Shown here piece after piece: positions 1-9,431 of a DNA stretch of 48,788 nt. How positions within the stretch are numbered: the first letter of the stretch is position 1; every line of letters begins with the position of its first letter. The notes beneath the pieces were generated by a model, which searched no databases, had not been told where the DNA came from, and saw nothing but the letters and a program-made list of their open reading frames with translations. Where the stretch lies: positions 1-48,788 of the forward strand of contig JAFOVD010000047.1 of assembly GCA_017392525.1 (NCBI GenBank), written 5' to 3'. Source of the stretch: Lachnospiraceae bacterium. GTDB taxonomy: Bacteria; Bacillota; Clostridia; Lachnospirales; Lachnospiraceae. Position numbers and translations under genes: made by a program.

Positions 1-128
1 CCTCAAGATGAGATATCCCGTCCTTTAAGGACATAAGATCCCTTATAGAGTATGAGGTAGATAGGGCAAAGGTGGAAGCGTAGTAATACGTGTAGCTGAT
101 TGTTACTAATCGATCGAAGGCTTGACCA
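1..128 (+). rRNA. 23S rRNA, 3' end (partial)
   Basis: The first ~128 bases match the conserved 3' end of bacterial 23S rRNA: the block GGTGGAAGCGTAGTAATACG, then GCTGATTGTTACTAATCGAT and the terminal GGCTTGACCA. The 5' part lies outside the window. The exact 3' boundary is estimated from the usual end at ...CTTGACCA. Confidence 0.95.
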
Positions 129-286
129 AAGTTGCGTTGTTTTCGTAAAACGAAAATAACGCCAAGTAAGAGTTTTCGCTTGCGAAACTCTTACAGAATA
201 GATTCCCGGTTTCTATATGAAGTTTTGAAGGAACACGAATCGCTCGTAAGAGTGAGCACTATATGTTACTTACTTTTAATTACCAA
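129..286 (+). other. post-23S spacer with two tandem hairpins, no 5S rRNA
   Basis: Directly after 23S there are two strong hairpins. The first, 134-162, pairs GCGTTGTTTTCGT with ACGAAAATAACGC. The second, 166-194, pairs GTAAGAG with CTCTTAC through a GC-rich inner stem. Neither has a T-run, so they look like rRNA maturation stems rather than terminators. The remaining bases up to the tRNA hold no recognisable 5S rRNA: the conserved 5S core resembling CCGAACACGGAAGTTAAG is absent. Confidence 0.6.
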
Positions 287-358
287 GGCCCCTTGGTCAA
301 GCGGTTAAGACATCGCCCTTTCACGGCGGTAACATGGGTTCAAATCCCGTAGGGGTCA
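287..358 (+). tRNA. tRNA-Glu (TTC)
   Basis: A complete cloverleaf of 72 nt. The acceptor stem GGCCCCT pairs with AGGGGTC, followed by discriminator A. The D-arm is TGGTCAAGCGGTTA, the anticodon loop CTTTCAC reads TTC, and the T-arm contains GGGTTCAAATCCC. CCA is not encoded. It lies downstream of 23S and is probably co-transcribed with the rRNA operon. Confidence 0.97.
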
Positions 359-425
359 TTTTTTTGTATAACGAAATAAAAATTTCTTGACGGAGTTTTG
401 TGGCTCGAATATACTATATAAGTAC

Positions 426-496
426 GGCGACATAGCCAAGTGGTAAGGCAAAGGTCTGCAACACCTCTATCACCAGTTCGAATCTGGTTGTCGCCT
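426..496 (+). tRNA. tRNA-Cys (GCA)
   Basis: A 71-nt cloverleaf. The acceptor stem GGCGACA pairs with TGTCGCC and is followed by discriminator T, the U73 identity base of tRNA-Cys. The anticodon loop CTGCAAC reads GCA. The T-arm contains CAGTTCGAATCTG. CCA is not encoded. It is probably the last gene of the rRNA operon transcript. Confidence 0.96.
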
Positions 497-504
497 TTAA
501 TTAG

Positions 505-533
505 GAAGATCTAGTAATAGATCTTCTTTTTTT
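505..533 (+). terminator. rho-independent terminator of the rrn-tRNA operon
   Basis: The stem GAAGATCT/AGATCTTC (505-512 and 519-526) with loop AGTAAT runs into eight T residues. It closes the 23S-tRNA-Glu-tRNA-Cys transcript. Downstream, a TATAAT at 558-563 is a candidate -10 for the pot operon, but no good -35 is seen at normal spacing. Confidence 0.88.
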
Positions 534-619
534 GTACACTTTTTCTTCATTTGCATATATAATGTATAAGGTTAAGTATGTACCAAAATAAGGTTGGTAT
601 AGGAGGGTAAGAATTATAA

Positions 620-1702
620 ATGGCGAGGGAACTCATTACACTAGAACATATCTATAAATCATATGGTGATCAACTTGTATTGGATGATCTCAGTCTGATG
701 ATTAAAGAAAATTCCTTTGTAACATTACTAGGACCAAGTGGATGTGGTAAGACTACAACATTACGTATAATTGGTGGATTTGAATATCCGGATTCTGGTG
801 CTGTAATATTTGATGGGAAAAATATTACGGACTTATCCCCAAATAAGAGAAATCTCAATACAGTTTTCCAGAAATATGCACTTTTTCCACATATGACAGT
901 TGAGGAGAATATTGCATTTGGTCTTCGTATTTCAAATAAGAGCCAGCAATATATAAAAGATAAGGTAAAATATGCATTAAAACTGTTAAATATGGATGGT
1001 TTTGAAGAACGAAAACCAGACTCTCTTTCAGGCGGTCAGCAGCAAAGAGTGGCTATTGCGCGTGCAATTGTAAATGAGCCAAAAGTGCTGTTGCTTGATG
1101 AACCATTAGGAGCGTTGGATTTAAAGATGCGTCAGGGAATGCAGTATGAGCTGATGCGCTTAAAAAATGAACTAGGAATTACTTTTATATATGTAACGCA
1201 TGATCAGGAAGAAGCTCTTACAATGTCTGATCATATTATTGTTATGAATCAGGGTTATATCCAGCAGGAAGGAACTCCTGAAAAAATTTACAATGAGCCG
1301 GAAAATGCTTTTGTAGCTGACTTTATTGGCGACAGTAATATTTTGCGTGCAAAAATGATTCAGGATCGTTTAGTTGAAATTCAGGGAGCTAAATTTGAAT
1401 GTGTAGATATCGGCTTTGGACAGAATAATCCGGTTGATGTTGTAATTCGTCCGGAAGATATTGAATTAATTGAGCCTGAAAAGGGCATAATTAAGGGACG
1501 CGTATTAAATACAGTTTTCCGTGGCGTACATTATGAAATGGAAGTGGAAGCACATGACTACAAATGGTTGGTTCATTCTACACGTATGAAGGAAGTAGGT
1601 CAGGAAGTAGGATTGTATGTTGATCCATATAATATTCAGGTTATGAATGTTCCGGAATCGGAAGATGAGGAGGCAATCAGTGAACTTGAACAGACAGAAT
1701 AA
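620..1702 (+). CDS. potA: spermidine/putrescine ABC transporter, ATP-binding protein PotA
   Basis: This 360-aa ATPase powers polyamine import with the PotB/PotC channel. ABC landmarks are all present: Walker A GPSGCGKT (residues 38-45), Q-loop Gln84, signature LSGGQ (136-140), Walker B with Asp160-Glu161, and the switch His194. A C-terminal TOBE-like regulatory domain follows, as expected for the MOI/PotA subfamily. The length fits the family. The ATG is preceded by AGGAGG at 601-606, a rather long spacing of 13 nt. The downstream genes encode the two permease parts and the binding protein, which supports polyamine over other MOI-family substrates. It is the first gene of the potA-potB-potCD operon. 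Confidence 0.93.
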   Translation: MARELITLEHIYKSYGDQLVLDDLSLMIKENSFVTLLGPSGCGKTTTLRIIGGFEYPDSGAVIFDGKNITDLSPNKRNLNTVFQKYALFPHMTVEENIAFGLRISNKSQQYIKDKVKYALKLLNMDGFEERKPDSLSGGQQQRVAIARAIVNEPKVLLLDEPLGALDLKMRQGMQYELMRLKNELGITFIYVTHDQEEALTMSDHIIVMNQGYIQQEGTPEKIYNEPENAFVADFIGDSNILRAKMIQDRLVEIQGAKFECVDIGFGQNNPVDVVIRPEDIELIEPEKGIIKGRVLNTVFRGVHYEMEVEAHDYKWLVHSTRMKEVGQEVGLYVDPYNIQVMNVPESEDEEAISELEQTE

Positions 1703-2552
1703 AATCCACAATGGAAAAAAGAAAATGATATGGTTATCCACACCATACATAGGTTGGTCACTGCTTTTTGTGGTTATTCCATTGTGTATGGTCTTATACT
1801 ATGGACTTACAACAGACACCTGGGATTTTACTATTGCAAATGTTGTTCATATTACAGAGCCGGGTTATATGAAGGCGCTTATTAGATCAGTGGAATTAGC
1901 TATTATTGCTACCGTTGTATGTTTTATTATGGCTTATCCGCTCGGAATGATATTGAGATCCATGCATTTATCTAGAAATGGATTTATTATCACGTTATTT
2001 ATTCTTCCAATGTGGATGAATTTTTTGTTACGTACATTGACATGGATGACATTACTGGAAGGTAGTGGAGTAATTAATGGAATATTAAATGTTTTACATC
2101 TTCCAAATATTCACATTATAAATACACCGGCAGCAATTGTACTTGGTATGGTTTATAATTATTTGCCATTTATGATTTTGCCTATTTATACTGCACTTAG
2201 CAATATTGATGAGGACCTGTTAAATGCATCAAGAGATTTAGGAGCAGGGGAATTGCAGACATTCATGAAGGTAACATTTCCATTGTCTCTTCCGGGAATA
2301 GGAAGTGGTGTGACGATGGTGTTTATTCCTGCACTTACCACCTTTGCAATCTCTAGTATGCTGGGAGGTTCTAAGATTATGTTGATTGGAAATGTTATCG
2401 AACAGGAATTTACCAGTTTGTATGATTGGCATCTTGGTTCTGGTATTTCAATCATTTTAATGATTGTAATTATTATCAATATGATGCTGAATATTGCGTT
2501 TGATGCAAAGGAAGAACGACAGGCAAAATCAATCAAAGGAGGGCGACGATAG
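1680..2552 (+). CDS. potB: spermidine/putrescine ABC transporter permease PotB
   Basis: An inner-membrane permease of 290 aa with about six hydrophobic segments and an EAA-loop region near [20 protein letters not shown], typical of BPD-type permeases. I place the start at the GTG at 1680, because GAGGAGG at 1667-1673 sits six bases upstream. A longer reading frame from ATG 1647 would overlap potA by 56 nt and has no ribosome site. With the GTG start the gene overlaps the potA end by 23 nt, consistent with translational coupling. It ends TAG immediately before the next ATG. With PotC it should form the heterodimeric channel. Confidence 0.9.
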   Translation: MNLNRQNKIHNGKKKMIWLSTPYIGWSLLFVVIPLCMVLYYGLTTDTWDFTIANVVHITEPGYMKALIRSVELAIIATVVCFIMAYPLGMILRSMHLSRNGFIITLFILPMWMNFLLRTLTWMTLLEGSGVINGILNVLHLPNIHIINTPAAIVLGMVYNYLPFMILPIYTALSNIDEDLLNASRDLGAGELQTFMKVTFPLSLPGIGSGVTMVFIPALTTFAISSMLGGSKIMLIGNVIEQEFTSLYDWHLGSGISIILMIVIIINMMLNIAFDAKEERQAKSIKGGRR

Positions 2553-4409
2553 ATGAAGAAGATTTTTAGCCGTTGTTATATGGCTTTCATTTTCATTTTT
2601 ATGTATGCGCCAATTTTGACACTGATAGTATTGTCTTTTAATGCAAGTAAGTCACGAGCAAAATGGGGTGGATTCACTATGAAATGGTACATGCAGCTAT
2701 TTCAAGATGAATCGATAATGGGAACTCTGTGGAACACGCTTTCTATTGCAATTTTGGCGACGATAATATCAACAGTAATCGGAACAGTAACATGTATTGG
2801 ATTAATGTATGCGAACAAGAGGACCCGTGCTGTTGTTATGAATATAGCTAATATTCCGATGATTAATGCTGATATTGTAACAGGTATCAGTTTGATGTTG
2901 TTATTTCAGGCAATGCACATTACAACAGGGTTTGGAACTATATTAATGGCACATATAACATTTGATATTCCATTTGTAATGCTTTCAGTAATGCCAAGGG
3001 TAAAGACATTAAATCAGAATACTTATGAGGCAGCTCTTGATTTAGGAGCAACTCCTTTATATGCATTTCGAAAAGCAGTTTTACCGGAATTGTGGCCTGT
3101 AATTATAGCAGGTGGACTCATGGCATTTACAATGAGTATCGACGACTTTATTATTACGTATTTTACGAAAGGTTCAGGATACGAGACGTTATCGACGTTA
3201 ATCTATAGCGAGGTAAAGAGGGGAATTCAGCCGGAAATCTACGCTCTTTCAGCAATTATATTTATTACAGTAATCCTGCTTTTAATTATGGTTAATGTAA
3301 TTCCCAAAATTCGAAGTGATAGAAAAGCAAAACGAAGCACTAGAAAAGTTATTGCAGCGGTTCTGGTAATTTGCTTATCAGTAGCAAGTGCCGGAACATT
3401 GACAGGATGTGGTAAAAAGACATCTAGCGGAAAAAATGGCAAACTTTATGTCTATAACTGGGGAGAATATATTGACCCGGATTTAATTGATCAATTTGAA
3501 GAAGAAACAGGAATTGACGTGGTCTATGATATGTTTGAGACCAATGAAGTTATGTATGCAAAAATGGCACAAGACTCTTCTTCATATGATGTAATCTGCC
3601 CGTCAGACTACATGATAAATAAGATGATTCAAAATGATCTTGTACAGGAAATTGATTATAGCCAGGTTCCAAATGCTTCTAATATCGGGGAAAGCTATTG
3701 GAAAAGTTCAGAAACTTTCGACCCGGGAAATAAATATGCAGTGCCGTATTGTTGGGGAACTGTTGGAATTTTATACAACAAGAAAATGGTTACTGAAGAA
3801 GTAAATAGCTGGGATATCCTGTGGGATGAAAAGTATTCCGGACAGATTCTTATGCAGGACTCGGTACGAGATGCGCTTATGATTGCGTTGATAAAGAACG
3901 GTTACTCTTGTAATACGACAGATGATAGCGCTCTAGAAGAAGCAGCGCAGGATTTGATAGATCAAAAGCCGCTAGTCCAGGCCTATGTAGTGGATCAGGT
4001 CCGAGATAAGATGATTGGAAATGAAGCTGCGCTGGGTGTTATCTATTCCGGTGAAGCAATTTATACAAAGCAGGAAAACCCAGATTTAGAATATGTTGTA
4101 CCTGATGAAGGGACCAATGTATGGATTGATTCCTGGGTTATCAGTAAAAATTCGAAGAATGTAGAAAATGCGCATAAATGGATTAACTTTATGTGCAGGG
4201 CAGATGTTGCATATAAAAACTTCGAGTATATAACATATTCAACTCCTAATGAAGCAGCTCGTGAAATGATAGAAGATGATGCAATTAAGAATTCGCCAAT
4301 TGCATTTCCAGATTTATCAAAAATGAAAACAGAAGCTTATCAGTACTTGGGAACAGATGTGGAAAGAGTCTATAATGATAAGTGGATGGAAGTAAAATCT
4401 GCGGACTAA
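2553..4409 (+). CDS. fused polyamine permease PotC and substrate-binding protein PotD
   Basis: One 618-aa frame joins two normally separate proteins. Residues 1-~255 are a PotC-type permease: hydrophobic segments and an EAA loop around YEAALDLGATPLYAFRKAVL. After a basic stretch (RSDRKAKRSTRK), residues ~270-286 look like a lipoprotein signal with lipobox LTGC, Cys286. Residues ~295-618 are a PotD-type periplasmic-binding fold starting KLYVYNWGEYIDPDLI. The basic stretch plus hydrophobic segment would act as an extra transmembrane helix that tethers PotD outside. Whether the internal lipobox is still cleaved is unknown. The start has AAGGAGGG at 2536-2543. Fused PotCD proteins are known in Firmicutes, so I read this as a natural fusion and not a sequencing error. 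Confidence 0.9.
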   Translation: MKKIFSRCYMAFIFIFMYAPILTLIVLSFNASKSRAKWGGFTMKWYMQLFQDESIMGTLWNTLSIAILATIISTVIGTVTCIGLMYANKRTRAVVMNIANIPMINADIVTGISLMLLFQAMHITTGFGTILMAHITFDIPFVMLSVMPRVKTLNQNTYEAALDLGATPLYAFRKAVLPELWPVIIAGGLMAFTMSIDDFIITYFTKGSGYETLSTLIYSEVKRGIQPEIYALSAIIFITVILLLIMVNVIPKIRSDRKAKRSTRKVIAAVLVICLSVASAGTLTGCGKKTSSGKNGKLYVYNWGEYIDPDLIDQFEEETGIDVVYDMFETNEVMYAKMAQDSSSYDVICPSDYMINKMIQNDLVQEIDYSQVPNASNIGESYWKSSETFDPGNKYAVPYCWGTVGILYNKKMVTEEVNSWDILWDEKYSGQILMQDSVRDALMIALIKNGYSCNTTDDSALEEAAQDLIDQKPLVQAYVVDQVRDKMIGNEAALGVIYSGEAIYTKQENPDLEYVVPDEGTNVWIDSWVISKNSKNVENAHKWINFMCRADVAYKNFEYITYSTPNEAAREMIEDDAIKNSPIAFPDLSKMKTEAYQYLGTDVERVYNDKWMEVKSAD

Positions 4410-4455
4410 AATTTTGATATAGGTAAGAACTATAAAGAAATTTTATAAAAACTAA

Positions 4456-4483
4456 TTGACATAATTATTAAGAAGTTTATAAT
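4456..4483 (+). promoter_or_regulatory. promoter of the trp operon
   Basis: TTGACA (4456-4461) and TATAAT (4478-4483) are both perfect consensus with 16 nt between them, in an AT-rich context. It lies just upstream of the T-box leader. Confidence 0.85.
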
Positions 4484-4509
4484 ACAAAATAACAAATTAA
4501 TACTTTAAA

Positions 4510-4787
4510 CCGTTGAAGTGGAGATAAAAATATTTGAGCGCGCACAGAGAGCCTGGGTAGCTGAGAGCCGGGTCGTATGCAGGATATTAAATGGACCACT
4601 GAGGGCGCAGTGAAAAATTTCTGATTGGAGATTTAGTATTCTGCGACGTAAGGCATACGTAAGTTGTCGGAGATATGTAGGTATCTCGCAAGTGCATGAG
4701 TCAAATCATGAAGCAAGGTGGCACCGCGGAATCAGGTAATTGAATTCGTCCTTGACAAAACTTTCTTTTGTCATGGGCGTTTTTTTA
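4510..4787 (+). promoter_or_regulatory. T-box riboswitch, Trp-specific, leader of trpEGDCFBA
   Basis: The leader has the T-box core AAGGTGGCACCGCGG at 4715-4729 followed by a terminator. Stem I carries the AGAG and GCTGAGAGCCGGG elements. On its 3' side the specifier loop shows TGG (4592-4594) followed by A, the Trp codon in the standard position. The family senses uncharged tRNA: an uncharged tRNA-Trp would stabilise the antiterminator and allow transcription of the trp genes. The specifier call matches the downstream pathway. Confidence 0.93.
4747..4786 (+). terminator. regulated terminator of the Trp T-box
   Basis: The stem CGTCCTTGACAAAA (4747-4760) pairs with TTTTGTCATGGGCG (4766-4779) and is followed by seven T residues. 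The left arm would compete with antiterminator formation by the T-box sequence. Confidence 0.88.
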
Positions 4788-4836
4788 TACCCAAAATGGG
4801 AAAGTAAAAAGGAAAGAAGAAGGAAGAAGAGGACAT

Positions 4837-6399
4837 ATGGAACCAACATTAGAGATTGTTGAGAGATATGCAAGGGACCCGAAGGTTAAGCGAGTCCCGG
4901 TTTCGTCGGAGATTTTATCAGATTATTATACGACGATTGAAGTAATGAGAATCTTGAGAAACGTTAGCAAAAATGCATATCTCTTAGAAAGTGCAAGTCA
5001 GGATAAACATTTTGGAAGGTATTCATTTCTTGGATTTGAACCAAGTATGGAAATCACCTGCTTAGATTATCAGCTGAGGATAAGAAAACGACAGGATGAC
5101 AATAAATTACATGTGGTGATGGATAAGGCGGTTTCTCATCCCGGGGAGGAAATTCGAAAAATACTGGAGGAGAACTTTAGTCCAAGAATAGAAGAATTAC
5201 CCCCTTTTACCGGTGGATTGGTCGGATATTTTTCTTATGATTACATCAAATACAGTGAACCGAAGTTAAAACTGAAGGGAACAAAACAGTCGGATCGACA
5301 TAATAAGGAGTTTAAGGACATCGACTTGATGCTTTTTAATGATGTAATTGCTTTCGATCATTATAGGCAGAAATTAATATTTATTACGGGCATAAATGTA
5401 GATAAGGTCAGAACTGTATCAAAAAACGGGGATGAAAATCAAGTTCAGGTCGATCATGAAAAGCTGGAATTAGCTTATGAAGAAGCAAGAACGCATCTTA
5501 AAGAATTGATTCACCTTATTCATACGGGGCAGAAGAAAAAGTTTAAAAGCCTGGCAATAGCAGGAGATTTAAAACTGAAATATACAGAAGAGCAATATGT
5601 AGAGATGGTTGAAAAAGCAAAACACTATATTAAGGAAGGAGATATTTTCCAGGTAGTGTTATCAAATCCATTGACAGTTGCGGCAGAAGGATCTTTATTT
5701 GACACTTATCGAGTTTTAAGAACAGAGAACCCATCGCCATATATGTTTTATTTTTCGAGTAGCGATATGGAGATGGCCGGTGCAAGTCCTGAAACTTTAG
5801 CAAAAGTAGAAGATCAGACTGCAAGTACATTTCCGCTGGCTGGAACAAGAAGAAGAGGTCAGTCAGATGAAGAAGATGAAAGAATTATAAAGGATCTTCT
5901 AAGTGATGAGAAGGAACTGGCAGAGCATAATATGTTGGTAGATCTTGGAAGAAACGATATGGGAAAAATCAGCAAAATCGGAACGGTTCAAGTTGAAAAA
6001 TACTTGGAAATCCAGATGTTTTCACATGTTATGCATATTGGATCTACAGTGACGGGAGAAGTTGCAAAAGGAAAAGATGCAATCGATGTGATGGACGCTA
6101 TTTTACCAGCAGGAACGTTGTCTGGAGCTCCGAAGTTTAGAGCGTGTCAGATTATTGACGAGTTGGAGAAGAGTAAACGTGGCGTATATGGAGGAGCAAT
6201 CGGTTATCTCGATTTTACAGGAAACATGGATACATGCATTGCAATTCGTCTTGTATACAAGAAAAATGGTGAAATTTGTATTCGCTCAGGCGCCGGAATT
6301 GTAGCTGATTCTAATCCGAAAAGTGAATATGAGGAATGCAGAAAGAAAGCTCAGGCAGTGGTAAATGCAATACAGGTGGCGGAAGGAGGACTTAGATGA
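4837..6399 (+). CDS. trpE: anthranilate synthase component I
   Basis: Converts chorismate plus ammonia to anthranilate, the committed step of tryptophan synthesis. At 520 aa it has the usual two-part TrpE layout. The N-terminal feedback domain shows LLESASQDKHFGRYSFLGFE, where LLES is the tryptophan-inhibition motif. The C-terminal chorismate-binding domain carries GASPETL, LAGTRRRG, LSGAPK and the end motif GAGIVADSNPKSEYEE. The start is ATG 4837. An in-frame ATG at 4768 lies inside the T-box terminator and is unlikely to be used. A purine-rich AAGGAAGAAGAGGA precedes the ATG. The last four bases overlap trpG (ATGA). Confidence 0.96.
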   Translation: MEPTLEIVERYARDPKVKRVPVSSEILSDYYTTIEVMRILRNVSKNAYLLESASQDKHFGRYSFLGFEPSMEITCLDYQLRIRKRQDDNKLHVVMDKAVSHPGEEIRKILEENFSPRIEELPPFTGGLVGYFSYDYIKYSEPKLKLKGTKQSDRHNKEFKDIDLMLFNDVIAFDHYRQKLIFITGINVDKVRTVSKNGDENQVQVDHEKLELAYEEARTHLKELIHLIHTGQKKKFKSLAIAGDLKLKYTEEQYVEMVEKAKHYIKEGDIFQVVLSNPLTVAAEGSLFDTYRVLRTENPSPYMFYFSSSDMEMAGASPETLAKVEDQTASTFPLAGTRRRGQSDEEDERIIKDLLSDEKELAEHNMLVDLGRNDMGKISKIGTVQVEKYLEIQMFSHVMHIGSTVTGEVAKGKDAIDVMDAILPAGTLSGAPKFRACQIIDELEKSKRGVYGGAIGYLDFTGNMDTCIAIRLVYKKNGEICIRSGAGIVADSNPKSEYEECRKKAQAVVNAIQVAEGGLR

Positions 6400-6968
6400 T
6401 ATTACTGATAGATAATTATGATAGTTTCTCCTATAACTTGTATCAATTAATTGGATCAATTCGTCCGGATATTGAGATTATAAGAAATGATGACCTTACC
6501 GTAGCAGAGGTAATTGAAAAAAAACCGGAGGCGATTATCTTGTCACCGGGTCCCGGAAGACCAAAAGATGCAGGAATCTGTGAATCTTTGATTAAGGAAG
6601 TGGACGGTACTATACCGATATTAGGAGTTTGTCTTGGACATCAAGCAATTTGTGAATCATATGGGGCTACTATCGGTTATGCCAAGGAATTGATGCATGG
6701 TAAAAAGAAGAAAATAAAAAAGACAATGGAAAGTAAAATGTTCCGGGAGATAGGAGAAGTATTTTTTGCGGCACGTTATCACAGTTTGGTAGCAAAGAGA
6801 GAGAATCTTCCGGATTGTCTTCAGGTGACAGCATTATCAGAAGATGGAGAAATTATGGCGGTGGAACATAAGGAAAAACCGGTATATGGTCTTCAGTTTC
6901 ATCCTGAATCAGTTATGACAGAAGACGGAAAGCAGATGATAAAGAATTTTTTAGGAATGGAGGGTTAA
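6396..6968 (+). CDS. trpG: anthranilate synthase component II, glutamine amidotransferase
   Basis: A class I glutamine amidotransferase of 190 aa that supplies ammonia to TrpE. The catalytic triad is visible: Cys79 in GVCLGHQAI, with His169 and Glu171 in QFHPESV. The oxyanion motif LSPGPGRP is at 49-56. It is not fused to TrpD. The start codon overlaps the trpE stop by four bases, so the two subunits are probably translationally coupled. A pabA-type dual role in folate synthesis is possible, but the position in the operon argues for TrpG. Confidence 0.94.
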   Translation: MILLIDNYDSFSYNLYQLIGSIRPDIEIIRNDDLTVAEVIEKKPEAIILSPGPGRPKDAGICESLIKEVDGTIPILGVCLGHQAICESYGATIGYAKELMHGKKKKIKKTMESKMFREIGEVFFAARYHSLVAKRENLPDCLQVTALSEDGEIMAVEHKEKPVYGLQFHPESVMTEDGKQMIKNFLGMEG

Positions 6969-6970
6969 GA

Positions 6971-7981
6971 ATGATTGCAGAAGCTATAAAAAAGGTGACA
7001 AATAAAGAGGATTTAACAGGTCAGGAAGCCAGAGAGGTTATGGATGAAATAATGACTGGAAATGCAACTCCGGTGCAAATGTCATGTTATTTAACAGCTT
7101 TAAGCCTCAAAGGGGAAACAATTACAGAGATTACGTCTTCAGCAGAAGGAATGCGTGCTGCGGGTACAAAGTTAAAACATACACAGGACGTACTTGAAAT
7201 TGTAGGAACCGGTGGTGATAAGAGCAATTCATTTAATATTTCTACGACAAGTTCAATAGTGATTGCTGCAGCAGGAATTCCAGTTGCAAAGCATGGTAAT
7301 AGGGCAGCATCATCCAAGTCCGGGGCAGCAGATTGTCTGGAAAATCTTGGAGTGAAATTAGATGTTGAACCGGAGAGAAATCAGGAGATTTTGGAAAAAA
7401 TAGGAATTTGTTTCCTGTTTGCACAGAAATATCATTCGGCAATGAGGTTTGTAGGTCCTGTGAGAAAAGAGTTAGGAATTCGCACAGTATTTAATATTCT
7501 TGGACCACTTACAAACCCTGCATCAGCTAATATGCAAATTATGGGGGTCTATAGTCAAGACCTCGTTGAACCTATGGCGAAGGTTCTGCAAAATTTAGGA
7601 GTCAAGAGAGGAATGGTTGTTTTCGGAGAAGATGGATTGGATGAGATTACAAGTAGTTCAAAGACATATATCTGCGAAATCAAAGGAGATCAATTAGAAA
7701 GATATGAGATTACACCGGAACAGTTTGGATATAAGAGATGCCAGAAAGTAGATTTGGTAGGTGGAACCGGTGCAGATAATGCAAAGATTACAAAAGAAAT
7801 TCTGTTAGGAAATGAAAGAGGACCGAAGAGAGATACGGTATGTATGAATGCAGGAGCTGCAATCTATATTGCGGGAAAAGCAAAAACTTTGGAAGAGGGT
7901 GTAAGAAAAGCAGAAGAATTGATTGATAGTAAAGCAGCATTAAAGAAACTTCAGGAGTTTGTCGAAGAGACAAATCGTTAA
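6971..7981 (+). CDS. trpD: anthranilate phosphoribosyltransferase
   Basis: Transfers phosphoribosyl from PRPP to anthranilate. The 336-aa protein has the family motifs [15 protein letters not shown] (PRPP binding) and [21 protein letters not shown]-like sequence (anthranilate site), plus the helical N-terminal domain with [16 protein letters not shown]. The start at 6971 has GGAGGG just upstream, at the end of trpG, two bases after its stop. Length is normal for the family. Confidence 0.96.
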   Translation: MIAEAIKKVTNKEDLTGQEAREVMDEIMTGNATPVQMSCYLTALSLKGETITEITSSAEGMRAAGTKLKHTQDVLEIVGTGGDKSNSFNISTTSSIVIAAAGIPVAKHGNRAASSKSGAADCLENLGVKLDVEPERNQEILEKIGICFLFAQKYHSAMRFVGPVRKELGIRTVFNILGPLTNPASANMQIMGVYSQDLVEPMAKVLQNLGVKRGMVVFGEDGLDEITSSSKTYICEIKGDQLERYEITPEQFGYKRCQKVDLVGGTGADNAKITKEILLGNERGPKRDTVCMNAGAAIYIAGKAKTLEEGVRKAEELIDSKAALKKLQEFVEETNR

Positions 7982-8011
7982 ATTCCAGGATAGTTAGAAT
8001 AGGAATAGATT

Positions 8012-8800
8012 ATGAATATTTTGGACGAGATTGCAGAAAAGACAAGAAGACGAATCGAAATGGAAAAAGGTTCTTTAATGGCGGAAGAATTAATTGCTAA
8101 TGCCAGAAAAAAGGTGAAAGGACAGGAGCACCATAGATTTTATAAGTCTCTTAAAAGAGAAGGAATGTCTTTTATTTGTGAAATTAAGAAGGCATCTCCG
8201 TCAAAAGGAGTTATTGCTAAGGATTTTCCATATTTGGAAATAGCTAAAGATTATGAATCTGCCGGTGCAAGTGCGATATCATGTCTTACAGAACCGGAAT
8301 ATTTCCTCGGATCAAATGAAATATTAGAAGAAGTTGCAAAGGCAGTGCAACTGCCTATTTTAAAGAAAGATTTTACAATTGATCCATATATGATTTATCA
8401 GGCAGCATATTATGGTGCTTCAGCAATTCTACTTATTTGTAAAATACTTTCAGATGAAGAGTTAAAATCTTTCCGAGAGCTGGCAGAGGATTTGGGATTG
8501 GATGCACTTGTAGAAGCTCACGATGAAGAGGAAATTGAACGAGCATTAAAGAGTGGTGCTAGGATTATTGGAGTGAATAATCGTAATCTGGAAGATTTTA
8601 GTGTTAATACACAAAATGCGATGAATCTTCGGACTAGGGTACCGGAGGACGTGATATTTGTCTCCGAGAGCGGTATTAAGACAAGAGATGATGTCGAACG
8701 AATGGAAAAAGTCGGCGTAGATGCGGTGCTTATTGGAGAGACACTTATGAGAAGTACTGACAAAGAGGCGAAGTTACGGGAACTGGCAGGTAAAGTATGA
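8012..8800 (+). CDS. trpC: indole-3-glycerol phosphate synthase
   Basis: A 262-aa TIM-barrel enzyme that closes the indole ring from CdRP. Diagnostic motifs are CEIKKASPSKG near residue 56, LPILKKDFTIDPYMIYQA, GVNNRNLEDF and FVSESGIKTRDDV, in the standard order. It stands alone rather than fused to TrpF as in enteric bacteria, but the two genes overlap by four bases (ATGA at 8797), suggesting coupled translation. Confidence 0.96.
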   Translation: MNILDEIAEKTRRRIEMEKGSLMAEELIANARKKVKGQEHHRFYKSLKREGMSFICEIKKASPSKGVIAKDFPYLEIAKDYESAGASAISCLTEPEYFLGSNEILEEVAKAVQLPILKKDFTIDPYMIYQAAYYGASAILLICKILSDEELKSFRELAEDLGLDALVEAHDEEEIERALKSGARIIGVNNRNLEDFSVNTQNAMNLRTRVPEDVIFVSESGIKTRDDVERMEKVGVDAVLIGETLMRSTDKEAKLRELAGKV

Positions 8801-9408
8801 GAACGAAGTACAAGATATGCGGTTTGTACCGGAAGACAGATATTGAATACATCAATCAGATAAAACCGGATTATTGCGGATTTATTATTGATTATCCTAA
8901 GAGTCATCGGAGTTTGGTACCGGAGGAAGTGGAAAAATTATCGAAATATGTGGATAACCGTATCACTCGAGTGGGGGTCTTTGTGGATGAACCGGTTGAA
9001 ATTATTGAAGATCTATTAAACAGAAGTATTATCGATATAGCTCAGCTTCATGGAAATGAAGACGCTTCCGTTATTAGTAGAATTCAGAATAATACGAAAA
9101 AGAAAGTAATAAAAGCATTTATTATTAAGCGTGATGAGGATATAAAAAAAGCAATGCAGTCAAAGGCAGATTATATCTTGTTAGATGCAGGGAGAGGTCA
9201 GGGCAAAAGTCTGAATTGGGATTGGCTAAGAGAGAATCATCCGGGGCGTGAGTATTTCCTGGCAGGCGGTTTGGATAGAGACAATATAAGGCTGGCAATT
9301 GAGCAACTTCATCCGTATGCTTTGGACATAAGTTCCGGAGTGGAGACAGAAAAGAAAAAGGATTTAGATAAACTAAAAGAAATAAAGGAAATAATGGAAT
9401 CTTTATAG
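8797..9408 (+). CDS. trpF: phosphoribosylanthranilate isomerase
   Basis: A 203-aa TIM-barrel isomerase that converts PRA to CdRP. The family start KICGL carries the catalytic Cys. The catalytic Asp is in [15 protein letters not shown]. The phosphate-binding end [10 protein letters not shown] and the terminal [16 protein letters not shown] motif are intact. The start overlaps trpC by four bases. The N-terminal region is somewhat divergent ([19 protein letters not shown]), but the key residues remain. Confidence 0.93.
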   Translation: MRTKYKICGLYRKTDIEYINQIKPDYCGFIIDYPKSHRSLVPEEVEKLSKYVDNRITRVGVFVDEPVEIIEDLLNRSIIDIAQLHGNEDASVISRIQNNTKKKVIKAFIIKRDEDIKKAMQSKADYILLDAGRGQGKSLNWDWLRENHPGREYFLAGGLDRDNIRLAIEQLHPYALDISSGVETEKKKDLDKLKEIKEIMESL

Positions 9409-9431
9409 ATTTCAGGGAAAAGGAAAAGATT

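Noticed and set aside
129-286. 5S rRNA after 23S
   Set aside because: I looked for the conserved 5S core and terminal pairing on this stretch and in 48429-48788 and found neither.
1647-1679. Longer potB start at ATG 1647
   Set aside because: It has no Shine-Dalgarno, while GTG 1680 follows a GAGGAGG at ideal spacing.
4768-4836. Upstream in-frame extension of trpE
   Set aside because: The ATG is inside the T-box terminator hairpin and the added residues are low-complexity Lys/Arg/Glu; the ATG at 4837 fits the family length.
8518-8907. 129-aa minus-strand frame over trpC/trpF
   Set aside because: It is antisense to two clear trp genes and shows no protein-family features.
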